Positions 56,068-63,947 of a stretch of DNA of 64,000 nucleotides are shown here, in pieces. Within the stretch, counting starts at the first letter, position 1; each line of letters starts with the position of its first letter. The notes beneath the pieces were generated by a model that ran no database searches, was not told the DNA's origin, and saw nothing but the letters and a program-made list of their open reading frames with translations. A program made the position numbers and the translations under genes. Source of the stretch: an uncultured Bacteroidales bacterium. GTDB taxonomy: Bacteria > Bacteroidota > Bacteroidia > Bacteroidales > UBA932. The DNA is taken from the NCBI GenBank assembly GCA_944323345.1, contig CALUSC010000003.1, positions 89,459 through 153,458 of the forward strand. Direction: 5' to 3'.

Positions 56068-56652
56068 TCACTTCTCCAGAAATTTCTTCAGATGGAGGTA
56101 GACTTTGAAAACGGGGAATCCCATGACGGTATAGAAAGAGCCCTGGATAGATTCGATTCCCACATAGCCTATCCATTCCTGGACCCCATATGCCCCAGCC
56201 TTGTCGAATGGTTTGTATCTGTCTATATACCAGTCTATTTCTTTGTCGGTCAGTTCTCTGAACCTGACCAATGCCGTATCAGAGAAAGTCTCTTCGCGGA
56301 CTGAGGATCTGAGTGTCACGGCCGTCACCACTTCGTGCTGCCTGCCGGACAATTTTTTCAGCATCCGCACTGCCTCTGCCCTGTCGGAAGGCTTTCCGAG
56401 GACTTCATCGCCGCAAATGACTATGGTATCGGATGTGATAAGTATCTCATTATCTTCCAGCGGCCTGTGGAAGCCATGCGACTTTCCTTCCGACATCATG
56501 GCCGGAATTTCATGAAAGGCTTTGATCTCGTGGAAGTTTTCCTGGAAGGTATTTCCCGTGTCGACTGTAAATTCTATGTCAAGTCCGCCGAGAAGCTCTT
56601 TCCGTCTCGGCGATGCACTTCCCAGAATAATATGCTTGTCTTTAAGATTCAT
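56068..56652 (-). CDS. maf: Maf-like nucleotide pyrophosphatase
   Basis: ATG 56652 (MNLKDKHIILGSASPRRKELL, 194 residues) is preferred; an in-frame ATG seven codons upstream lies in the gap behind kdsC and cannot be excluded. The Maf signature SASPRRKELL is at residues 12-21. Conserved ITSDTIVICGDEVLGKPSDRAEAVRMLKKLSGRQHEVVTAV follows, with catalytic Asp in TSDT. YDKAGAYG-like FDKAGAYGVQEW is near 150. It hydrolyses non-canonical nucleoside triphosphates such as dTTP/UTP-type substrates. It follows kdsC by 33 bases. Confidence 0.92.
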   Translation of the reverse strand: MNLKDKHIILGSASPRRKELLGGLDIEFTVDTGNTFQENFHEIKAFHEIPAMMSEGKSHGFHRPLEDNEILITSDTIVICGDEVLGKPSDRAEAVRMLKKLSGRQHEVVTAVTLRSSVREETFSDTALVRFRELTDKEIDWYIDRYKPFDKAGAYGVQEWIGYVGIESIQGSFYTVMGFPVFKVYLHLKKFLEK

Positions 56653-56685
56653 AATTTCACAACAGGACGTCATCCGACGTCATCT

Positions 56686-57213
56686 TCAGAATTTCTTTTT
56701 ATACAATGCCACGTCCAGACTCCATCTCCCCTGTGACTTCATCACTTTCTCTACTGTGTTTCTCACGCAGCCTCTGCCGCCGGCTTTGGGCGAAATGTAG
56801 TCCGCGGCTTCCAGAACTTCTTCCACTGCATCTGCCGGGGCCACTCCGCAGCCGCATTTGACCATGACCGGAATGTCCGGGAGATCATCGCCGAAATACA
56901 TCACTTCTTCGGGCTTCACTCCATGTCTGGAGCAGAAGTCATCGAAATCTTCGATCTTGTCCCTCGATCCCAGATACACATCTTCAGCCTTCACCCCGCA
57001 GGTAAGGAAGCGTTTTCTGATACTTTCCGACCGTCCCCCGGTGATGATTCCCAGATGATATCCTGCCATGGAGGCCATCCTGAGACCGAATCCGTCCTTT
57101 GAATCGAATGTGCGGAAAAGCTCTCCGTCCAGGTTAGCCAGTATGCCTCCATTCGTCAGAACCCCGTCCACGTCGAATGCGAAAGCCCTGATTTTTCCGA
57201 ATATGTCGTCCAT
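56686..57213 (-). CDS. kdsC: KdsC-type HAD phosphatase (KDO-8-phosphate phosphatase)
   Basis: This 175-residue HAD-III phosphatase carries motif I FDVDGVLTNGG (Asp residues near 14 and 16), motif II GIITGGRSESIRKR, and motif III YFGDDLPDIPVM. It lacks a cap domain. It dephosphorylates KDO-8-phosphate to KDO, needed for lipopolysaccharide inner core. No other KDO genes are nearby. It starts three bases after DUF3467 and is followed by maf. Confidence 0.9.
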   Translation of the reverse strand: MDDIFGKIRAFAFDVDGVLTNGGILANLDGELFRTFDSKDGFGLRMASMAGYHLGIITGGRSESIRKRFLTCGVKAEDVYLGSRDKIEDFDDFCSRHGVKPEEVMYFGDDLPDIPVMVKCGCGVAPADAVEEVLEAADYISPKAGGRGCVRNTVEKVMKSQGRWSLDVALYKKKF

Positions 57214-57216
57214 AAC

Positions 57217-57540
57217 CTATGAAATCCCGTTCTGGCCTCCCCCTATCGGGAATGTGATCTTGTTCTGGTCAGACGCGAATTTTACAGGCCCGAACTGGTT
57301 CTCGTACTTGCTTACATTGTCCTGCAGTGCCAGCATCAGCCTCTTGGCCGTCTCCGGAGTCATTATCACCCTGCTGACCACTTCAGGTTTAGGGTATCCC
57401 GGAAGGTTGGAGACAAAATCGACGATGAATTCTGTCGGAGAATGCGTTATGAGTGCAAGGTTCGAATATACTCCCCTGGCCGTCTCTGGCTTGATTTCTA
57501 TACTGAGCTGAGGCCCTTTCTTGTTGTTCTGATCTTCCAT
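57217..57540 (-). CDS. DUF3467 family small protein
   Basis: This 107-residue protein matches DUF3467: QLSIEIKPETARGVYSNLALITHSPTEFIVDFVSNLPGYPKPEVVSRVIMTPETAKRLMLALQDNVSKYENQFG. The family is small, cytoplasmic and of unknown function; it is widespread in Bacteroidota. It is the first gene of a DUF3467-kdsC-maf run. Just upstream lies the HD-hydrolase remnant. Confidence 0.85.
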   Translation of the reverse strand: MEDQNNKKGPQLSIEIKPETARGVYSNLALITHSPTEFIVDFVSNLPGYPKPEVVSRVIMTPETAKRLMLALQDNVSKYENQFGPVKFASDQNKITFPIGGGQNGIS

Positions 57541-57592
57541 GATTGTCTCTATATTAAAAATCGCGCTAATTTAACAATTATTATCGATAAAA

Positions 57593-57791
57593 TCATTCTG
57601 CATCCGTATCCTTTTCCAGATGGCCTTTTTCGAGCTGCGGTGCGATAAACCTTGCCCTGGCATATTCCCACAGGATTTCAGAACCTGCCGCCATCGGTAA
57701 GGTATGTCCGTCTCCGTATGAATTTTTCCTTGTCTATAAGTCTGCAGAAGTCCACTGTCTGTTCCAGTCTGCGAAAAGTTTTCTCTTCCAT
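57593..57791 (-). pseudogene. Internally deleted remnant of a YfbR-like HD-domain hydrolase
   Basis: ATG 57791 begins 37 residues that look like the N-terminus of a YfbR-type HD hydrolase (LEQTVDFCRLIDKEKFIRRRTYLTDGGRF), stopping at 57678-57680. Real members continue with the metal-binding NDAEHSWH, which is absent. In the next frame the sequence goes on as EILWEYARARFIAPQLEKGHLEKDTDAE and stops at 57593-57595; it resembles the C-terminus of the same family. The middle, about 120 residues with all metal ligands, is missing, and the joint shifts frame. The identification is from memory of the family. Confidence 0.65.
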
Positions 57792-57892
57792 GATTTTCGG
57801 ATTCGTATCCGGCAATGCCGTATTGTTTCCGGCAGACAAATTTAGTTCATGGCAACGTAATATCCCATGATATCGCGAATAAAAATTTAGCT

Positions 57893-57900
57893 TATATTTG
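57893..57900 (+). promoter_or_regulatory. Predicted -7 box of the HD-domain gene at 57922
   Basis: TATATTTG fits TAnnTTTG. It lies 21 bases before the ATG at 57922. No clear -33 box. Confidence 0.5.
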
Positions 57901-57921
57901 CGCCCTGTAAAAAATACGGGT

Positions 57922-58572
57922 ATGAAACATTCCGGAATAAGAGGATCACTGGAAAATTACATATATCGCAATATAGTGCCGCAATATGCGGCATTCGACC
58001 CTGCCCACAGGGAGGACCACGCAGTCGCGGTAATAGACAATTCCTTGAAACTGTATGATGAAGCCCCCGAAGAAGTCAGATCCGGCATTGATCCGGAAAT
58101 TCTTTTTACCGCTGCCGCATGTCATGATCTTGGCAGGATTAACGGAAAGGAAAACCATCACACTGACTCCGGAAAGATAATCAGGGCTGACGAGAACCTC
58201 CGTCAGTGGTTTGACGCAAGCCGGATAGAACTTATCGCCCAGGCGGCGGAGGACCACAGGGCGTCCGGCAAAAGCGAACCGCGCAGCATCTACGGTAAAA
58301 TCGTGGCTGAGGCAGACCGTCTGATAGACTGCGATACGATTATCCGCAGGACATTGCAGTACGGATTGTCAAAATATCCTGAACTGACGCAGAGCGGACA
58401 GATAAGCCGGGCTCTGGAGCATATATATGATAAATATGGTGAGGGCGGATACCTGAAACTGTGGATTCCGTGGAGCGGAAATGCAGCCAGACTTTCGGAA
58501 TTGCGCGCCTTGCTTGTCGATACGGAGAAGGCCCGTTCGGAAGTCGGCAGGATTTACCTCACTCTGATTTGA
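57922..58572 (+). CDS. HD-domain phosphohydrolase-like protein
   Basis: ATG 57922 is chosen because the frame further upstream has only a TTG. The 216-residue protein shows an HD-superfamily pattern: REDHAVAVIDN (His near 38), AACHDLGR with the HD pair near 71-72, and further His/Asp in EDHRASGK and EADRLIDCD. The C-terminal half is helical. Family members hydrolyse nucleotides or phosphate esters, but the substrate is not known. It precedes the MFS gene by seven bases, suggesting co-transcription. Confidence 0.8.
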   Translation: MKHSGIRGSLENYIYRNIVPQYAAFDPAHREDHAVAVIDNSLKLYDEAPEEVRSGIDPEILFTAAACHDLGRINGKENHHTDSGKIIRADENLRQWFDASRIELIAQAAEDHRASGKSEPRSIYGKIVAEADRLIDCDTIIRRTLQYGLSKYPELTQSGQISRALEHIYDKYGEGGYLKLWIPWSGNAARLSELRALLVDTEKARSEVGRIYLTLI

Positions 58573-58579
58573 TTTGTGT

Positions 58580-59749
58580 ATGGGAACTGAAAGAAAAGGT
58601 CTGAAAGCATGGCTGCCGGTACTCGGCCTGACTTGTGCGACATTCATATTCAACACATCGGAATTCGTTCCGATCGGACTACTGTCCGACATTGCCGGAG
58701 ATTTCGGCATCAGCGAATCCCAGACGGGGTTCATGATTACCATATACGCATGGGTCGTAGCTCTGGCATCACTGCCTCTGATGCTGGTTTTCGCGAAGAC
58801 TGAAAACAAGAAACTGATGCTGTGCATTACGGTGGTCTTTCTGGCCAGCCATATTTTTTCCGGATTTTCCCGCGATTTCTACATGCTGATGATTTCGCGT
58901 ATCGGCGTGGCTTGCTCACATGCCATTTTCTGGTCCATGGTCACGCCTTTTGCGGTCAGGATAGCTCCGGAAGGGAAACAGTCGGCGGCACTCGGACTGG
59001 TTATATGCGGTTCTTCCGTAGCCATGATTCTCGGCCTGCCTTTAGGACGTACCATAGGCCTTCTTCTGGGCTGGAGGATGACATTCCTGACTATCGCGGC
59101 ACTGTCGGCGCTGATTCTGGCGGCACTGGCCGTCCTCCTGCCGCGCACGCCGAGCGACAGTTCCATATCTCTGCGAAAGCTGCCTGCCCTGATCAAATCC
59201 CCGGCGCTGCTGAACATATATTTGGTGACGGTCATTACGATAACGGGACACTTTACGGCATACAGCTACATAGAACCTTTTCTGGCGAAGGCCGCCGGTC
59301 TGGGCGAAAACTGGATAACACTCGTTCTTACTGTTTTCGGCATCGTCGGACTGCTGTGCAGTTTCATTTTTTCGCGTAAATATTCGGAAAATTCCGGGAA
59401 TTACATAAAATTCGCAGTTTGCGGCATAAGCGTTTTCCTTCTGCTTCTGGGGCCTGCCGCTTCAAGTCCGGTTTCAGCAGTATTGCTCTGTGTTTTCTGG
59501 GCATTCGCCATAAATTTCTACAATCTCGTATTCCAGTCCGAGATCATCAGGTGTGCTCCGCAGGGGACTGCCGTCGCAATGTCGATTTATTCCGGAATAT
59601 ACAATGTCGGAATCGGTACGGGGGCGCTGGCCGGAGGATATGTCTGTTCCGCATTGTCGGTAAACGACATAGGATATGCCGGAGGCGCGATAGTACTAAT
59701 TGCGGTAATCATTTGTTTCAAATATCTGCTGCCTGCGTTAAAACGATAG
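58580..59749 (+). CDS. MFS drug/sugar efflux transporter (DHA1, SotB/NepI-like)
   Basis: ATG 58580 gives 389 residues; a TTG lies two codons earlier. Twelve hydrophobic helices are visible. The opening LPVLGLTCATFIFNTSEFVPIGLLSDIAGDFGISESQTGFMITIYAWVVALASLPLM is the motif of sugar- and nucleoside-efflux MFS proteins, and SRIGVACSHAIFWSM is present at helix 4. It probably exports a sugar, nucleoside or drug from the cytoplasm by proton antiport. The CobW GTPase gene follows 13 bases later. Confidence 0.88.
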   Translation: MGTERKGLKAWLPVLGLTCATFIFNTSEFVPIGLLSDIAGDFGISESQTGFMITIYAWVVALASLPLMLVFAKTENKKLMLCITVVFLASHIFSGFSRDFYMLMISRIGVACSHAIFWSMVTPFAVRIAPEGKQSAALGLVICGSSVAMILGLPLGRTIGLLLGWRMTFLTIAALSALILAALAVLLPRTPSDSSISLRKLPALIKSPALLNIYLVTVITITGHFTAYSYIEPFLAKAAGLGENWITLVLTVFGIVGLLCSFIFSRKYSENSGNYIKFAVCGISVFLLLLGPAASSPVSAVLLCVFWAFAINFYNLVFQSEIIRCAPQGTAVAMSIYSGIYNVGIGTGALAGGYVCSALSVNDIGYAGGAIVLIAVIICFKYLLPALKR

Positions 59750-59762
59750 ATTCTTACAAGAT

Positions 59763-60932
59763 ATGGAAAAGAAAATAATCCCGGTCCTGCTGCTGACCGG
59801 TTATCTCGGCAGCGGCAAGACGACTCTCGTCAATAAAATCCTTTCCAACAGGAAGGGAATACGCTTTGCCGTAATAGTGAACGATATAGGTGAAGTGAAC
59901 ATCGATGCGGGACTTATTCAGAAAGGTGGTGTGGTCGCACAGAAAGACGACAGTCTGGTGGCCCTCCAGAACGGATGTATCTGCTGCACGCTGAAGGAAG
60001 ATCTCATAGAACAGGTCTTCGGGCTGGTAAGGTCCCGGAAATTCGACTACATTGTCATTGAGGCGAGCGGTATATGCGAGCCTGAACCGATAGCGCAGAC
60101 TATCTGCAGCATACCTTCGTTTGGCGGCGCCTATACTGAATACGGTATCTGCCGGCTCGACTGCATAGTGACGGTGGTGGATGCGCTGAGAATGAAAGAT
60201 GAATTCGGATGCGGGGAAAGTCTGGAACGCGGGAATATAGGTGAAGAAGATATAGAGAGGCTGGTCATACAGCAGATAGAGTTCTGCAATATGATTCTGC
60301 TGAACAAGGCGTCGGAGGTCTCCCCCGAAGAATTGTCCAGGATAAAAGCCATCATACGCACGCTTCAGCCAGGCGCGGAAATCATTGAGTGCGACTACGC
60401 GGACATCGTTCTGGACAGGATACTGAATACCGGGAAGTTCGATTTCGACAAGACATCGCTTGCCGCAGGATGGATACGCGGTATCGAAAGCAGGCCTTCC
60501 GCAGAAGCCGAAGCGGAAGCCCACGGACACCATCATCACCATCATCACGATGAAGGCGAGGCAGAAGAATATGGAATAGGCACTTTCGTATATTATCGCC
60601 GCCAGGCATTCGATATAAACAAATTCGACTGGTTCGTCGCGAAAAAATGGCCTGCATCGGTCATCCGTACGAAAGGCATCTGCTATTTCAGCGATGAAAA
60701 AGACATGTCATACCTTTTCGAACAGTCCGGTTCGCAGAAACAGCTCAGACAGGCCGGAAAGTGGTATGCTTCCGCTCCTGCTGAAGACCTGGCGCAGCTT
60801 ATGAAATCCGATCCCGGATTCATGCGCGACTGGGACGAGGAATACGGAGACAGGATGCAGAAGATAGTCTTTATCGGCAAGGATATGGACCGTGACCGTA
60901 TCACTCGTGATCTCGACGAATGTCTGGTATGA
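59763..60932 (+). CDS. CobW/ZNG1-type metallochaperone GTPase
   Basis: This 389-residue G3E GTPase has the P-loop GYLGSGKTT (13-21), switch VNDIGEVNIDA, the metal-binding CxCC in GCICCTLKEDL (near 77-80), and the guanine motif NKAS. A His-rich loop (HGHHHHHHHDEGE, near 259-271) and the CobW_C domain follow (GTFVYYRRQAFDINKF). The CxCC plus His-rich loop points to zinc handling, but cobalt or other metals are possible. No zinc-uptake repressor site was seen. It follows the MFS gene and faces the AraC gene. Confidence 0.9.
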   Translation: MEKKIIPVLLLTGYLGSGKTTLVNKILSNRKGIRFAVIVNDIGEVNIDAGLIQKGGVVAQKDDSLVALQNGCICCTLKEDLIEQVFGLVRSRKFDYIVIEASGICEPEPIAQTICSIPSFGGAYTEYGICRLDCIVTVVDALRMKDEFGCGESLERGNIGEEDIERLVIQQIEFCNMILLNKASEVSPEELSRIKAIIRTLQPGAEIIECDYADIVLDRILNTGKFDFDKTSLAAGWIRGIESRPSAEAEAEAHGHHHHHHHDEGEAEEYGIGTFVYYRRQAFDINKFDWFVAKKWPASVIRTKGICYFSDEKDMSYLFEQSGSQKQLRQAGKWYASAPAEDLAQLMKSDPGFMRDWDEEYGDRMQKIVFIGKDMDRDRITRDLDECLV

Positions 60933-60959
60933 GGCTGACTCACTCTTTTCGATCGCGGC

Positions 60960-61856
60960 TCAACTCTTTATACGGTATTCCTTCGGTGTACACCCTACCT
61001 CTTTCTTGAAAAAGCGGAGGAAATGCTGCGGATACTGGAAACCCAGTTTATCCGCAATTTGTTTGATGCTTGCATTTGGCTCGAACAATGCCGTTTTCGC
61101 CAATTCAATGATTTTAAGGTGTATATGTTCCCTTGCCGTCTTGCCTGTTTCGGATTTGACCAGATCTCCGAAATAGTTCGGAGAGAGGCATATCTTGTCA
61201 GCGAAATACTTTACTGTAGGCAGGCCATGCAGCTCTGCCATGCCTGAATCCCAATATTCGTTCAGCAGCTGTTCGAAACGCACAAGCACATCATTGTTCA
61301 GTTCTTCACGGGTAATGAACTGGCGCTCGTAAAACCGCATGCAATAGTTGATCAGCACCTCGATGTTTGAGATAATCAGAGGCTTGGAGAACTTGTCTAT
61401 CGGATGCTCCAGTTCGTGCGCTATCATGTTCATGTACTCCTGCACTGTAACCCGTTCATCCTCGGACAAATGCAGGGCCTCGTTGGAAGCATAGGAAAAA
61501 AATGTGTATTGCTTTATCTTCTGGGCCAATGGCGTGCGATGCAGGAAGTCCGGATGGAAGAGCAGCGCATCGGCTTCCGGTGCAGGACCGTCCTCTATTC
61601 GGTGGATGCCTACAGTCTGTCCAGGCGCAAAACTGACTACGGTTTCATCATCGTAGTCGTATTTCGTTTTCCCGTAATCGATAGTGCATCCGACTGTCTT
61701 TTTCAGGAAAAGTGCATAAAAGCCGAATATCATCCTGTGCGCCTCTGGCTGCTTTTCCAAACCGTTGAAATGCACGACACTGACTAACGGATGCTGTGTC
61801 TTGAACCCGAAAAAACGATTATATTGATCTATCGTATCAGCCTTTATTATTTCCAT
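60960..61856 (-). CDS. AraC-family transcriptional regulator
   Basis: This 298-residue protein has an N-terminal cupin-like sensing domain (about 20-150) and a C-terminal AraC double HTH (about 195-295): PTVKYFADKICLSPNYFGDLVKSETGKTAREHIHLKIIELAKTALFEPNASIKQIADKLGFQYPQHFLRFFKKEVGCTPKEYR. It is divergent from the secreted hydrolase gene, which is probably its target. A TATATTTG box at 61882-61889 precedes it. Confidence 0.92.
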   Translation of the reverse strand: MEIIKADTIDQYNRFFGFKTQHPLVSVVHFNGLEKQPEAHRMIFGFYALFLKKTVGCTIDYGKTKYDYDDETVVSFAPGQTVGIHRIEDGPAPEADALLFHPDFLHRTPLAQKIKQYTFFSYASNEALHLSEDERVTVQEYMNMIAHELEHPIDKFSKPLIISNIEVLINYCMRFYERQFITREELNNDVLVRFEQLLNEYWDSGMAELHGLPTVKYFADKICLSPNYFGDLVKSETGKTAREHIHLKIIELAKTALFEPNASIKQIADKLGFQYPQHFLRFFKKEVGCTPKEYRIKS

Positions 61857-61881
61857 ATTCCTGACCGTTGATTCTGATTCA

Positions 61882-61889
61882 CAAATATA
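61882..61889 (-). promoter_or_regulatory. Predicted -7 box of the AraC gene
   Basis: Minus-strand TATATTTG fits TAnnTTTG and lies 25 bases before the ATG at 61856. Confidence 0.5.
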
Positions 61890-61953
61890 AGCTTTCCCCG
61901 GATACCATTGAAATCAAAACAGATAAAATGAGTGCTCAGGGTATCTTTTTCCG

Positions 61954-61972
61954 TTGTCCGGATACCGGACAA
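61954..61972. promoter_or_regulatory. Inverted repeat between the AraC and hydrolase genes
   Basis: TTGTCCGG and CCGGACAA flank an ATA spacer, a perfect 8-base inverted repeat. It lies 15 bases upstream of a rightward TACTTTTG box (61988-61995), a good place for an activator. It could be the AraC-type regulator's site, though such proteins usually prefer direct repeats. Confidence 0.4.
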
Positions 61973-61987
61973 TATAATTGCAAAACT

Positions 61988-61995
61988 TACTTTTG
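61988..61995 (+). promoter_or_regulatory. Predicted -7 box of the secreted hydrolase gene
   Basis: TACTTTTG fits TAnnTTTG, 52 bases before the ATG at 62048, just downstream of the inverted repeat at 61954-61972. Confidence 0.45.
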
Positions 61996-62047
61996 TAACA
62001 GATTAACCCGGGAATTAATCCGGCTGATGACTAAAATAATTACAGTT

Positions 62048-63109
62048 ATGACACGTACATTTTTAATTGCCTCCGTTTTCCTCTGCCTCTTCGGACTGAC
62101 GGAAAGCACGGCGCAAACGACTGAAAAAGACAGCAATATGGAAGAATTGACATTGACACAGAAATGGGACAAGACATTCCCTCAGAGCGGCAAAGTGAAC
62201 CACAGCAAAGTAACATTCCACAACCGCTACGGCATCACGCTGGCCGCCGACCTGTATATTCCCAAGAATGCGGAAGGCAGACTCCCGGCGATCGCAGTAT
62301 GCGGCCCGTTCGGAGCGGTGAAAGAACAGGCGTCTGGACTGTATGCGCAGACTCTGGCTGAGCGTGGCTTCCTGACTATAGCTTTCGACCCTTCATTTAC
62401 AGGTGAAAGCGGCGGCCAGCCCCGCTATGTGGCTTCGCCGGACATCAATACGGAAGATTTCTGCGCGGCTGTGGATTATCTCTCGACGCGGGAGGATGTG
62501 GACCCGGGACGTATAGGCATTCTCGGTATCTGCGGCTGGGGCGGAATGGCAGTCAATGCGGCAGCTTCCGACACCAGGATAAAAGCCACCGTAGCATCTA
62601 CGATGTATGACATGAGCCGTGTCACTGCCAACGGCTATTTCGATGCGGCAGACAATGCCGATGCACGCAATGAAATACGCAGACAGCTCAGCGCCCAGCG
62701 TACTGAAGACTACCGGAACGGCACATACGCCCTTGCCGGAGGGGTTGTCGATCCTCTGCCCGATGATGCCCCGCAGTTTGTCAAGGACTATCATGCATAC
62801 TACAAGACATCAAGAGGCTATCACGAACGCTCGCTAAACTCGAACAGCGGATGGAACAGGACATCTTCCCTGTCTTTCCTCAATATGCCGATTCTGACGT
62901 ATGCCGGAGAAATACGGAGCGCAGTGCTGCTTGTCCACGGCGAAAACGCCCATTCACGATATTTCAGCGAAGATACATTCAAAAAACTCCAAGGCGACAA
63001 CAAGGAGCTGCTTATCGTGCCTGGTGCCAGCCATACAGACTTGTATGACAATATGGACAAGATTCCGTTCGACAGAATCGAGGAGTTTTTCCGTGAGTAT
63101 CTGAAGTGA
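62048..63109 (+). CDS. Secreted alpha/beta hydrolase (dienelactone-hydrolase-like)
   Basis: ATG 62048 (353 residues) opens a signal peptide ending STAQ; ATG 62027 is an alternative. Longer in-frame starts overlap the promoter. The alpha/beta fold has oxyanion-type CGPFGAVKEQ, the nucleophile elbow GICGWGG with Cys162 instead of Ser, as in dienelactone hydrolase, and a late SHTDLYD with the catalytic His. Asp is likely in VHGENAHSRYF-adjacent sequence. The mature protein is periplasmic or secreted; the substrate is unknown. It is divergent from the AraC gene. Confidence 0.82.
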   Translation: MTRTFLIASVFLCLFGLTESTAQTTEKDSNMEELTLTQKWDKTFPQSGKVNHSKVTFHNRYGITLAADLYIPKNAEGRLPAIAVCGPFGAVKEQASGLYAQTLAERGFLTIAFDPSFTGESGGQPRYVASPDINTEDFCAAVDYLSTREDVDPGRIGILGICGWGGMAVNAAASDTRIKATVASTMYDMSRVTANGYFDAADNADARNEIRRQLSAQRTEDYRNGTYALAGGVVDPLPDDAPQFVKDYHAYYKTSRGYHERSLNSNSGWNRTSSLSFLNMPILTYAGEIRSAVLLVHGENAHSRYFSEDTFKKLQGDNKELLIVPGASHTDLYDNMDKIPFDRIEEFFREYLK

Positions 63110-63132
63110 TGTAAATCACGCTTCACACAAAA

Positions 63133-63179
63133 AGATGTATTCACTTCTCTTATATAAATTTAGAAAAGTGAATACATCT
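63133..63179. terminator. Hairpin terminator after the secreted hydrolase
   Basis: AGATGTATTCACTT (63133-63146) and AAGTGAATACATCT (63166-63179) are perfect 14-base arms with a 19-base loop. The hairpin starts 23 bases after the stop codon. Confidence 0.7.
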
Positions 63180-63448
63180 GATTCTTCATTTCAGTTTATC
63201 TTATTTAGCAGAAAAGAAAATATCACAACATAATGGATAAAATAAAAAATAACTTTACAAACAAATCCATATACAAAAAGTCCCCATAACCGTCAAAGTT
63301 ACAGGGACTTTATATATTCTATCTGCAAAATCAGATAAAAGGTCGAATTTCAAGGCTTGCGAAGTCCCGAAAACCGCAGTTTACTGCTGTAAATGAGGAT
63401 TTGAGGGACAAGCGTAACGCAGAAATTACCCTTTTTGCTGATTTTGGA
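63180..63448. other. Non-coding stretch with structured sequence
   Basis: No gene is seen. AAAGTCCC (63277-63284) pairs with GGGACTTT (63304-63311), with an inner TAAC/GTTA. Further on AATTTC near 63346 and GAAATT near 63422 bound a segment with further short inverted matches (GTCCC/GGGAC). The flanks are AT-rich. Confidence 0.4.
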
Positions 63449-63630
63449 TTACTTGTTCAGAGCCTGAGCCACATCCACCGCACAAGCCACAGTACATCCC
63501 ACCATAGGGTTGTTGCCTATTCCCAGGAAGCCCATCATCTCCACGTGGGCTGGAACTGAGGATGAACCTGCAAACTGCGCGTCGCTGTGCATACGGCCCA
63601 TGGTGTCGGTCAGGGCGTGGGTAATTGATA
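63449..63630 (-). pseudogene. 3' remnant of an unidentified gene
   Basis: A leftward frame of about 60 codons ending with TAA at 63449-63451 reads ITHALTDTMGRMHSDAQFAGSSSVPAHVEMMGFLGIGNNPMVGC and then TVACAVDVAQALNK. It looks like a conserved protein C-terminus, with balanced composition, but it has no start codon in keeping and its 5' side is AT-rich DNA with an in-frame stop near 63675. I do not recognise the family. It may be a gene truncated by recombination, or an assembly join. Confidence 0.5.
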
Positions 63631-63947
63631 CTGGATAAAAGTTTAACTTATAAATAATTGATTTTCAGTCTAATATAAACATTAGAAAGAATTTCCGTCA
63701 ATAAAATTGGTTGATTCCTTAATTTGGTTTGATATAAGCCACAAACTCATTGTCTTAATCTCTCATTCTCCCACCTACGCTATATTTTCCCGATTTTTCT
63801 GTTTATATATCCCTCACGAAATTACAGCGCCGATAACAGAATGATATATAATGAAATAGAAAATCCCCTTGTTTGGAGGGGATATTTTATTGGATTATAA
63901 TGCCAATGTCCCTCCACCATTGCAGCAGAGGGACGGTTTGACTTTAT
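63631..63947. other. AT-rich spacer with two hairpins
   Basis: No gene is seen. ATCCCCT (63863-63869) pairs with AGGGGAT (63877-63883) and is followed by ATTTTAT, a rightward terminator-like hairpin. GTCCCTC (63908-63914) pairs with GAGGGAC (63928-63934), close to the stop of the edge gene. Confidence 0.4.

Noticed and set aside
57652-57870. Rightward 72-codon frame over the HD-hydrolase remnant
   Set aside because: No family resemblance. The minus-strand translation shows the recognisable protein pieces.
60538-60580. His-rich run as a tag or cloning artefact
   Set aside because: It lies inside a complete CobW-family protein, where His-rich metal-binding loops are normal.
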